NCBI RefSeq assembly: GCF_000282095.2
Contig: NZ_AKKC02000004.1
Coordinates: forward strand, 682,001-746,000
Direction of reading: 5' to 3'
Length of the DNA: 64,000 nt
Source: Rhizobium sp. CF080
Lineage (GTDB): Bacteria > Pseudomonadota > Alphaproteobacteria > Rhizobiales > Rhizobiaceae
Made by a program: the position numbers and the translations under genes
The notes under the pieces: generated by a model
Told to the model about the DNA's origin: nothing
Database searches by the model: none
Seen by the model: the letters and a program-made list of their open reading frames with translations, nothing else
Part shown: in pieces, positions 36,553 through 44,123 of the stretch
Position numbering within the stretch: position 1 is the first letter of the stretch
Layout: the number at the start of each line of letters is the position of its first letter

Positions 36553-37596
36553 TTACTTGTTGAAGCCGTCGTCGATCGCTTTCTGCAGCGTGGCGACCAC
36601 TTCCGGCGGCGTGGTGATGATCTTCTTGACGATCTCGTCCACTTCCTTGCCACTCATCGGGGCGATCGGGATCGCGCGGGTCTTGGCGTCAGCGAGGAAC
36701 TTCGGGTCCTTCATCAGATTGTCGAAGGCCGTGGAAAGCGCTGTGACACGATCTTCCGGGGTGCCCGGAGGGGTCATCAGGGCGCGGCCGATATCACCGC
36801 CGGCACCGAAGAACTCGATCGCCTGCTTCTTGGCCGGGTCGTTGGTCAGTTCGACGGCAGTTGGAGTGTTCGGAAGGTCGGCGAGACGCTTTTCGGAGAA
36901 CTGCACGACCGGAACCACGTCGCCGGCAGCCAACTGCTGGGCGTAGTTGACCGACCAGTTGGCCCAGACGGTGGTGGTGAGGTCGGCTTCGCCGCGGAAC
37001 ACGGCAAGCGCGCTGGCGGTCGCGCTGTCATAGCCGCAAACCATGTTGAACTTGGAGCCGATCAGCGACTTCAGGACAGCGCCGGTCTGGGCACTCGAGG
37101 TCGTGCGGCCGGAGCAGCTGACATTGCTTTCGGACTTCAGCGAGTCTTCGATCGACTTTACCGGAGAGTCCTTGCGGGCCATCATCACCGAGGTCACGTC
37201 GGCAGCACGACCGATGAAGCGCATCTTGGAAACGTCCCAGCGGCTCTTCTTCGGGTCGAGGACCTGGTCCTGCGCGAGCGATTCCGGCAGGAGCGCAACG
37301 ATGGTGCCGTCCTTGACCGCCTTGGTGTAGAAATGTGCCGCTGCGAGCGAACCACCGCCGCCCGGCATGCCTTGCACGATCACGGTCGGGGCACCCGGGA
37401 TAAGCGGGCCGAAATGCTGCGCGATCAGCTGCGCATAAAGGTCGTAGGAACCGCCCGGCGGATGGCCGATCAGGATCGTGACGGTCTTGCCCTTGTAAAA
37501 GTCGGAAACGGCGTCGGCCTGTGCTGAGACCGCGCCAAGGATGGTGGCACAGGCCGTTGCGGCCACGACGGTCAACAGGCGAATTGATTTCAGCAT
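36553..37596 (-). CDS. Tripartite tricarboxylate-type transporter substrate-binding protein
   Basis: A 347-residue TctC/Bug-family periplasmic binding protein with a signal peptide (residues 1-27, ending AVSAQA). Bug landmarks are the first ligand loop (FYKGKTVTILIGHPPGGSYDLYAQ), PGAPTVIVQGMPGGGG and AAHFYTKAVKDGT. It captures a carboxylate for the TctA-TctB fusion at 31189. GGGAGGGAG precedes the ATG. The promoter region contains GntR site c. First gene of the unit tctC-ThDP enzyme. Confidence 0.88.
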   Translation of the reverse strand: MLKSIRLLTVVAATACATILGAVSAQADAVSDFYKGKTVTILIGHPPGGSYDLYAQLIAQHFGPLIPGAPTVIVQGMPGGGGSLAAAHFYTKAVKDGTIVALLPESLAQDQVLDPKKSRWDVSKMRFIGRAADVTSVMMARKDSPVKSIEDSLKSESNVSCSGRTTSSAQTGAVLKSLIGSKFNMVCGYDSATASALAVFRGEADLTTTVWANWSVNYAQQLAAGDVVPVVQFSEKRLADLPNTPTAVELTNDPAKKQAIEFFGAGGDIGRALMTPPGTPEDRVTALSTAFDNLMKDPKFLADAKTRAIPIAPMSGKEVDEIVKKIITTPPEVVATLQKAIDDGFNK

Positions 37597-37665
37597 TGAA
37601 CTCCCTCCCTTGGGCCTGCCCTCCCGGCATAGGTCCCGCATTGGTCAGATATTACGATGGTAGTA

Positions 37666-37676
37666 CTGTATGACAA
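37666..37676 (-). promoter_or_regulatory. GntR-type operator candidate, site c
   Basis: CTGTATGACAA (TTGTCATACAG on the minus strand, identical to site b). It is 70 bases before the tctC ATG and overlaps the 12-mer shared with the TctAB promoter region. Confidence 0.6.
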
Positions 37677-37834
37677 AGAGAAATGGCGCGCAACAGAGAA
37701 AGCGGCAGGCCTGCGTATTTTTGACAAAGCGCAATCCCTACGGACGCGCCCTTGGAAAACGCTTGTTGGCATGGAAACTTGCCTGTTTCACGGGCAAGCT
37801 GATAAGCCCTGCGTGACGGTAAGGGAGAGGCTGA

Positions 37835-38341
37835 ATGGCTGCGGATGGCCGGCAGGGACTTTGGGATTTCGCACTGCGGCTTTATGGCGCGCCCGGCGTC
37901 GGCGATGCCTGCCTCGTGCTTCAGGATGAAAACGGCGTCGACGTGCCAGTGCTGTTGTTTTCCGCCTGGCTCACGAAGAACTCCGTGGCGCTTTCTCAGG
38001 CCGATATCGCCCGAATAGACGGCCTCGTTTCGGATTGGCGGCGTGAGGTGGTGAAACCGCTACGCGCCGTGCGTCGACGGTTGAAGAGCGGGCCGTATCC
38101 GGCGCCAACAAAGGAGAGCGAGACGCTGCGCAATAGCGTGAAGGGTGTCGAACTCAGTTCGGAAAAGATCGAACTGGCGATATTGGAGGCCGAAGGGCAG
38201 GCGTTGATGGGTGTCCGCGGCTCAACCGGCGATGCCACTGGCAATCTCAGAGGTGTCGTAGAGTTTTTCGGGGGAGCCGAACCGGATAAGAAGACCGCCA
38301 TGGCGCTTACCGTGATCGAAGGCGCGCTGGCCGCCCTTTAG
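37835..38341 (+). CDS. TIGR02444-family hypothetical protein
   Basis: A 168-residue helical protein of the TIGR02444/DUF2390 type, beginning GLWDFALRLYGAPGVGDACLVLQD and continuing with VPVLLFSAWL, the hallmark of that family. Function unknown. AGGGAGAGGC precedes the ATG. It is divergent from tctC and convergent with ubiX. Other genomes usually carry it outside catabolic clusters, so it may be a bystander, although GntR site c is in its upstream region. Confidence 0.75.
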   Translation: MAADGRQGLWDFALRLYGAPGVGDACLVLQDENGVDVPVLLFSAWLTKNSVALSQADIARIDGLVSDWRREVVKPLRAVRRRLKSGPYPAPTKESETLRNSVKGVELSSEKIELAILEAEGQALMGVRGSTGDATGNLRGVVEFFGGAEPDKKTAMALTVIEGALAAL

Positions 38342-38368
38342 ATGCAGCATCCGTTTCAAGCATGAAAG

Positions 38369-38953
38369 TCAGCGTTGGCCCGGTGAACCCGGGCCGTCCT
38401 TCCAGCGCTTGACCATCGGCAGGTGGATGTCGAAGAGATCAAGGGCGCGGCCGACCGTCTGGGTCACCATCTCGTCCAGTGATTTCGGCTTGGAATAGAA
38501 GGCCGGCACCGGCGGCATGACGATCGCGCCGTTGCGGGTCGCCTGGTCCATCAGCGCGATATGGCCGGCATGCAGCGGCGTTTCGCGGAACAAGAGCACC
38601 ACGCGCCGACGTTCCTTCAGGCAGACGTCGGCGGCGCGCACGATCAGCTCGTCATTGTAGCAATTGGCGATGCCGCTCAGCGTCTTCACCGAGCAGGGAG
38701 CCACCAGCATACCGGCGGTTCTAAACGACCCGGAGGAGATCGCCGCGCCGATATCCTTGTAGTTATAGAGTACGTCGGCAAGCCCCTTGATCTCTTCGGC
38801 ACTCATGTCGATCTCGTCGACCGCCGTGCGGAAAGCCGACGGCGAGATGACCGCATGGGTTTCGACATCCTCGACTTGCCTCAAGAGCTGCAGGGCGCGA
38901 ACGCCATAGATGACACCGGAAGCTCCGGTGATGGCGATGATGATGCGGCGCAT
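38369..38953 (-). CDS. ubiX: Flavin prenyltransferase UbiX
   Basis: A 194-residue UbiX-family protein that makes prenylated FMN, the cofactor of UbiD decarboxylases. It shows ITGASGVIYG near the N-terminus, the FMN/prenyl-phosphate site PCSVKTLSGIANCYNDELIVRAADV and the conserved RETPLH. It lies 17 bases after the GntR gene on the same strand, and a UbiD gene is 3.3 kb upstream, so it most likely serves this catabolic set rather than ubiquinone synthesis. Confidence 0.92.
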   Translation of the reverse strand: MRRIIIAITGASGVIYGVRALQLLRQVEDVETHAVISPSAFRTAVDEIDMSAEEIKGLADVLYNYKDIGAAISSGSFRTAGMLVAPCSVKTLSGIANCYNDELIVRAADVCLKERRRVVLLFRETPLHAGHIALMDQATRNGAIVMPPVPAFYSKPKSLDEMVTQTVGRALDLFDIHLPMVKRWKDGPGSPGQR

Positions 38954-38970
38954 GGGACTTTCCTGGACGA

Positions 38971-39669
38971 TTATCGCGACGCCTTGGCATCGCCTTCGGA
39001 TGGGCGCAATGCGGAGATCGCCGAATTGCTCACATGCTTTTCGGCAGCTGCCTTGGCTGCGGCCTTGTCGCGCTTGAGGATAGCGCTGACGATCGCCTCG
39101 ATCTCGATGATGCTCTGGCTCTGGCGGTCCTTACGCACGACCGAACGGCGGCGCAACGGAGAGGTGAGCAGTGTCAGCTTCTTCAGAAGGTCGAAGGCGA
39201 TCGGATTGCGGGCGCCGGTGCAGATCCGGTCGTAGAAATCGCGCTTGGAAGCGACGATTTCCTCGGCATTGCCGCCGAGATAGGCCTTCTTCAGCACTTC
39301 GCTATGCGCCTTTAATGCCTGGACCTCATCATCCGGCGCGTTTTCGACGAATTGTTCGACGATCAGCGGCTCCAGCACGCTGCGGATGCGGTAGATGTTC
39401 TCGGCATCGGAACGGGTGACAGTGGTAACCGTCAGGCCACGGTTGTTGAGATCGGTGAGGATGCCTTCGGCCTGGAGCTGACGCAACGCTTCGCGCAGCG
39501 AGGTGCGGCTGACATTCAGTTTCTCGCACAGATCCTTTTCCACCAGGCGGGTGCCGGGCTCCAGCGCACCGGTTTCGATCGCCCGCCGCAGGGAGTTCAT
39601 GATCTTGTTCCGCAAGGGCGCCGGCTCGTGGACGAGTGGATTGAGAGGCTCTGCAAGCGGATTGGCCAT
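38971..39669 (-). CDS. GntR-family regulator with FCD domain
   Basis: A 232-residue regulator. Winged HTH at about 20-85 (LRRAIETGALEPGTRLVEKDLCEKLNVSRTSLREALRQLQAEGIL), then an FCD all-helical effector and metal domain at about 90-215. FCD regulators usually sense carboxylic acids. GAGGAGACAC precedes the ATG. A perfect TTGTCATACAA lies 52 bases upstream, so autoregulation is likely, and related sites precede four other units. Heads a small operon with ubiX. Confidence 0.88.
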   Translation of the reverse strand: MANPLAEPLNPLVHEPAPLRNKIMNSLRRAIETGALEPGTRLVEKDLCEKLNVSRTSLREALRQLQAEGILTDLNNRGLTVTTVTRSDAENIYRIRSVLEPLIVEQFVENAPDDEVQALKAHSEVLKKAYLGGNAEEIVASKRDFYDRICTGARNPIAFDLLKKLTLLTSPLRRRSVVRKDRQSQSIIEIEAIVSAILKRDKAAAKAAAEKHVSNSAISALRPSEGDAKASR

Positions 39670-39720
39670 GTGTCTCCTCGAAATGCTGGTGATAGCGTTC
39701 AAATCAGTATGATCACACGC

Positions 39721-39731
39721 TTGTCATACAA
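39721..39731 (-). promoter_or_regulatory. GntR-type operator candidate, site d
   Basis: TTGTCATACAA, 52 bases upstream of the GntR gene start. A partial second copy (AGTATGATCA) lies 15 bases to the left. Confidence 0.65.
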
Positions 39732-39796
39732 ACAAACTCGCGATCCGTCACCTCTCCGTCAAGCAATATCTTCAATTGGATATATCGAGGCGACGG

Positions 39797-42103
39797 TCAG
39801 CGTTCTTCCTTACGTTGCATCTGCAGACAGCGCCAGACGCGCGCGGGCGTCGCCGGCATATCAATGTGCCTGATACCGAAGGGGCGCAGTGCATCGGACA
39901 CCGCGCTGATGACCGCCGAAAGCGCGCCGACGGTACCGGCCTCGCCGGCGCCCTTGACGCCGAGCGGGTTCTGGTTGGTCGGTACCGCGAAACCGGCGAT
40001 CTCGACGCCCGGCATGTCATGGGCGCGCGGCATGGCGTAGTCCATGAAGGTTGCCGAGAGCAGCTGGCCGGAATCCGAATCATAGACGGCATTTTCCATC
40101 AGTGCCTGGCCGAGGCCCTGGGCGACGCCGCCGGTGATCTGGCCCTTGACGAGCAGCGGATTGACCATGCGGCCGACATCGTCGACCACGCAATAGGAAA
40201 CAAGTTCGACCAGTCCGGTTTCCGGGTCGATCTCGACCTCGCAGATATGGCAGCCATTCGGGAAGGTGGCGCCTTCAACGCTCGAAAAAGTTTCGGCCGA
40301 AAGGGAAGCGGATTCGCCGGAAATGACCTCCGCGAACGAGACGCTGCGGTCGGTACCGGCGATGCGGTATTCGCCGGTGTCGAAGAGGATGTCCGCCTTG
40401 TCCGCCTCCAGCCGTTCGGCCGCCTGGTCCTTCAGCTTTTCAATGATCGTATCGGCGGCGGTCCAGAGAGCGCCGCCGGCGGCGGCCAGCGTGCGCGATC
40501 CGAACGTACCGGTGCCCTGCGGCACTTCGTGAGTATCGCCGGTGACGATCTCCATGCCTTCGGTCGAAAGGCCGAGACGATCGGCGATGATCTGGCGAAA
40601 GACGGTGCCATGGCCCTGGCCGCTGTCCATCGAACCCACATGGATGCGCACCTTGCCCTCGGGCGAGATGTCCATCCGCGCGAATTCGGGATTGGGCTTG
40701 GCCGCCGGGCCGCCGGCAATCTCGATCGGGTTGGCGATGCCGATGCCGCGCAGCTTGCCCCTGGCGCTGGACCCGGCACGACGGGCCTCGAAACCGGCCC
40801 AGTCCGCCATCTCGAGCGCCTTGTCGAGCACGCCGGGGAAGTCGCCGGAATCGTAGGTGAAGATGAAGCCGCTCGAATAGGGCATCTCCTTCTTCGGAAC
40901 GAGGTTGCGGCGGCGCAACTCGGCACGGTCGATGCCGATCTCGTAGGCCGCGAGATCGATCATCCGTTCGATGATATAAGTCGCTTCCGGCCGGCCGGCG
41001 CCGCGATAGGGCGCGGTCTGCTGGGTATTGGTGAAGACGCCATCGACCTTGGCGTAAATCTTCGGCGTCCGGTAGACGCCGGCAATGCCGCCGATATTGG
41101 CGACCGGCGGATGCACCGTCGCCGGACCGAGATAGGCGCCGAGATTGGCGCGGACATGCACGTCGAGGCCTAGAAGTTTTCCATCCGCATCGAGCGCCAG
41201 CGCCGCATCCACCCACATGTCGCGGGCATGGGCGTCGGACTGGAAGGATTCCAGCCGGTCGGACGTCCAGCGCAGCATGCGGCCGGTCTGTCTGGAGGCC
41301 CACAGCAGGGCCGGATATTCCGGATAACCGGCATTCTTCATCCCGAACGAGCCACCGCAATCGGACGCCAGCACATGCACCTTGTCCGCCGAGACGCCGA
41401 GGATCGGCGCGACATCGCCGGAAATGCGGTGCGGCGCCTGGGTGCCGAGTTCAAGCCGGTAGAGGCCGGCGGTATCGTCATAGGAGGCGATCGCGCCGCG
41501 CGTCTCGATCGGAGCGGCGACGACGCGGGAAATTCTTAAGCGCTGGCGGACAACGGTGTGGGCAGAAGCGACCGCGGCATCGACGCCGGCCTTGTCGCCC
41601 TTTTCATAGGTGAAGCAGCGGTTGTCGGGGAACTCGTCCCAGACGAGTGGCGCATCCGGGGCGACCGCCTCCAGCGGATCGATCACCACCGACCGTTCGG
41701 CGATCTCGACCATGACCGCTTCGGCCGCGGCAAGGGCTGCCTGCCGGGTTTCGGCCACAACAACGGCGATCGGATCGCCGACATAACGCACCGCGTCGAT
41801 CGCCAGAGGATAGAAGACCGGCACCCGCATTTCGCCGCCATCGGGGCCGGGATGTTTGCCGCGCGGCTGGATCGGCAGAAGGCCAGCGGCTTTGAGGTCG
41901 GCGCCGGTGAAGATGCCGAGCACTTCGGGCATCCCGGCGGCGGCTTTGGTATCGATCGAGAGAATGCGGCCCGAGGCGGATTGAGAGCGCACGAAAACGG
42001 CGGCGGCCTCACCCTTGCCGGCGCGGTCGTTCATGTAACGACCGCGGCCGGTGATCAACGCATCGTCTTCGAAACGCAGTTGCGATTGGCCGATCTTCAG
42101 CAT
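39797..42103 (-). CDS. Molybdenum hydroxylase large subunit A (xanthine dehydrogenase family)
   Basis: A 768-residue molybdopterin-binding large subunit. The N-terminal hammerhead domain runs to about 130 (DDALITGRGRYMND), then the Mo-binding domains with CGGSFGMKN, PYRGAGRPEATYIIER, DSGQGHGTVFRQI and the C-terminal GAGEAGTVGALSAV, whose Glu is the expected catalytic base. The active-site loop reads PYRGAGR, not the AYRCSFR of true CO dehydrogenases, so it should hydroxylate an aromatic or heterocyclic carbon. No small or FAD subunit is beside it; those at 47630 and 48139 may be shared. Same strand as ubiD (114-base gap). Confidence 0.88.
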   Translation of the reverse strand: MLKIGQSQLRFEDDALITGRGRYMNDRAGKGEAAAVFVRSQSASGRILSIDTKAAAGMPEVLGIFTGADLKAAGLLPIQPRGKHPGPDGGEMRVPVFYPLAIDAVRYVGDPIAVVVAETRQAALAAAEAVMVEIAERSVVIDPLEAVAPDAPLVWDEFPDNRCFTYEKGDKAGVDAAVASAHTVVRQRLRISRVVAAPIETRGAIASYDDTAGLYRLELGTQAPHRISGDVAPILGVSADKVHVLASDCGGSFGMKNAGYPEYPALLWASRQTGRMLRWTSDRLESFQSDAHARDMWVDAALALDADGKLLGLDVHVRANLGAYLGPATVHPPVANIGGIAGVYRTPKIYAKVDGVFTNTQQTAPYRGAGRPEATYIIERMIDLAAYEIGIDRAELRRRNLVPKKEMPYSSGFIFTYDSGDFPGVLDKALEMADWAGFEARRAGSSARGKLRGIGIANPIEIAGGPAAKPNPEFARMDISPEGKVRIHVGSMDSGQGHGTVFRQIIADRLGLSTEGMEIVTGDTHEVPQGTGTFGSRTLAAAGGALWTAADTIIEKLKDQAAERLEADKADILFDTGEYRIAGTDRSVSFAEVISGESASLSAETFSSVEGATFPNGCHICEVEIDPETGLVELVSYCVVDDVGRMVNPLLVKGQITGGVAQGLGQALMENAVYDSDSGQLLSATFMDYAMPRAHDMPGVEIAGFAVPTNQNPLGVKGAGEAGTVGALSAVISAVSDALRPFGIRHIDMPATPARVWRCLQMQRKEER

Positions 42104-42217
42104 CGTTCCTCTCCCGGGGGCATAAAAGGCATGAAAGGCTTTGAATAGGTATGAAAGCAATTTGAAAATCAAAGCGGCGCGGACGGCCTCCAAACCATCC
42201 GCGCTGCCAAAATTCCG

Positions 42218-43867
42218 TCAGCCCCTCTTGTCCCCATTCGGGTTCTCGATATCGCGGGCCGGGGTCTCGGGCTTCATGCCGCCCTTGCGGCGGGCAAGCG
42301 TGTTTTCGCCGGTCTGGCGCCAATCACCGGCAACCGCGGCATCGGCGAACTGGGTCCACAGATCGCTCCAGTCACCGAGCGAATAGCCATGCCACGGCGG
42401 CTGCGGGGAGAGGCGGGGAAGCTGCAGATCTTCCCAGATCTGCCGCGCCTTGACCATGTAGGGTTCGGCCGGCAGCGCCAGCGGTGGCATCGGCGCCTTC
42501 AGCGTCGCATCGATCAGCATCGTGCCCTCGGCGCTCTTCGAGCTGGATTTCGGCCCATGGCCGCCGGAGCGATAGGGCGTGATGTGCACGTCGTCGATCA
42601 TGTTGGCGCGATAGGCGAGCGACCAGAAGACGGCATCCGCATTGCGGCTGTCGATATCGTCGGAAACGGCGATGACGATCTTGCCGCACTGCGCCTGCAG
42701 GGTCGCAGCACCCTGGAGGCCTCGCCAGATTTCCGACTGCGGCGCCGAGCGGTCGAATTCCAGGAAGATCACCTTGCGAATGTTGGTGAGCGGCTCGTGC
42801 ATCACGACGCGCTTGATGCCCTTGATATTCAGCACCTTTTTCAGGTGGTTCAGGAACAGCGGCTCATAGGCGACACGCTTCAGCACGCTCGATTCGCTCG
42901 GCGTCACCTGGGAAACGATCGAGACGAGAACCGGCTTCTTCTTGCGGGTGATGGCGGTGACCGTCATCGACATGTTGAAGTCTTCGAGCGCCACGTGGCC
43001 GTGGCTTTCGCCGAACGGACCTTCCGGCTCTAGCAGGACCGGATCGATCAGGCCTTCGATGACGATTTCAGCGTCTGCCGGTACTTCGAGGTCAATCGTC
43101 TTGCACTTGACGATCCGGATCGCCTCGCCGATCAGGCCGCCGGCAACGCCCAGTTCATCCTGGTCGATCGGCAGTTTCTGCGGGCCGGTGAAGAGCACGG
43201 CCGGGGCGCAGCCGATGACGATGGCGCAGGGCATAGGCTTGCCCATTTTCTGGTATTTCAGCCAGTGCTGGTAACCGCCGGCGCCCGACAGGCGGCTTGC
43301 CATGCGCACGCCCAGCCGGTCTTCGGCCTTCAGCGCGGCGCGATAGGTGCCCATGTTGCGGATGCCGTTTTCCGGGTCGCGGGTGACACAGAGCGTCGCG
43401 GTGAAATAGGGGGCGCTGTCGAAACCGGGCGTCGAGATCGGCACCGGCAGCGAACCGAGGCCCTTGCCTTCCTGTTTCAGCTCATCGCCAGTGATAACGA
43501 CTTCCTGGCACGGCGCTTCTGTGACCATGATCGGGTCGATCGGATGCTCCATGGCATTGACCCAGACATCACCGATCTCGTCTTCGGAAACGCCGAGGCC
43601 TGCGGCATAGATGGCCGGGGAAGCGGCGAGAACGCCGACGGCGACAGGAATGTCGTAGCTCTCTCCCTTGGCGCCCTTGACATCGGTGAACAGGAAGCCG
43701 CGGCGCTGGTCGTCCGGCAGGCCACCCTGGAACTGCCAGCGGGCGAGCGGATGCAGCTCACTGTCCTTATCGATCGGAACCTGGATTTTGGTGAGGAGGC
43801 CGAGGGCCTCCAACCGCTGCAGGTGTTCCTGCAGATCGAGCGGCGCCTTGCGCGCGAAAGTCGTCAT
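42218..43867 (-). CDS. ubiD: UbiD-family prenyl-FMN-dependent decarboxylase
   Basis: A 549-residue UbiD-family decarboxylase, somewhat longer than the roughly 490-residue ubiquinone enzyme because of an extended C-terminus. The hallmark EPEGPFGESHGH holds the conserved catalytic acidic residues, and GIRNMGTYRA-type and GGYQHW segments belong to the prFMN/metal site. It should add or remove a carboxyl group on an aromatic, heteroaromatic or acrylic acid. UbiX at 38369 supplies the cofactor. GntR site e lies 147 bases upstream. The link with Mo hydroxylases suggests decarboxylation of a hydroxylated acid. Confidence 0.9.
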   Translation of the reverse strand: MTTFARKAPLDLQEHLQRLEALGLLTKIQVPIDKDSELHPLARWQFQGGLPDDQRRGFLFTDVKGAKGESYDIPVAVGVLAASPAIYAAGLGVSEDEIGDVWVNAMEHPIDPIMVTEAPCQEVVITGDELKQEGKGLGSLPVPISTPGFDSAPYFTATLCVTRDPENGIRNMGTYRAALKAEDRLGVRMASRLSGAGGYQHWLKYQKMGKPMPCAIVIGCAPAVLFTGPQKLPIDQDELGVAGGLIGEAIRIVKCKTIDLEVPADAEIVIEGLIDPVLLEPEGPFGESHGHVALEDFNMSMTVTAITRKKKPVLVSIVSQVTPSESSVLKRVAYEPLFLNHLKKVLNIKGIKRVVMHEPLTNIRKVIFLEFDRSAPQSEIWRGLQGAATLQAQCGKIVIAVSDDIDSRNADAVFWSLAYRANMIDDVHITPYRSGGHGPKSSSKSAEGTMLIDATLKAPMPPLALPAEPYMVKARQIWEDLQLPRLSPQPPWHGYSLGDWSDLWTQFADAAVAGDWRQTGENTLARRKGGMKPETPARDIENPNGDKRG

Positions 43868-44013
43868 GTAAGTTTCACTCCCAAAACCGTACCGGGGTCC
43901 GCCTGGGGAGGGCGGAGAAGCCGGCGCCATTCTTAACCGAAGCCATCGAGCCCGGCGAGGCAATCACCCTGTCGATGCATGGCGATCTTTTTCGATTGCA
44001 TTATCCTGCCATA

Positions 44014-44024
44014 TTGTCATACAT
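44014..44024 (+). promoter_or_regulatory. GntR-type operator candidate, site e
   Basis: TTGTCATACAT in the 256-base divergent region between ubiD (minus) and the second Mo-hydroxylase large subunit (plus). It could control both directions. Confidence 0.6.
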
Positions 44025-44123
44025 TAATACGAAGAGCAACAGCATCTCTCGGTACGCGAACAGAGTTCCGAGGCAAGCCGGCGGATGGGAGAAACCGCCG
44101 TATTTTCAAGTAGAAGAGGTTCT

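Noticed and set aside
35468-36946. A 492-codon plus-strand frame opposite the ThDP enzyme
   Set aside because: Antisense shadow of a gene with clear catalytic motifs; no ribosome site or domain.
38369-43867. UbiX/UbiD as ubiquinone biosynthesis genes
   Set aside because: They are embedded in a putative GntR-controlled catabolic set with a carboxylate transporter; no other ubi genes are near.
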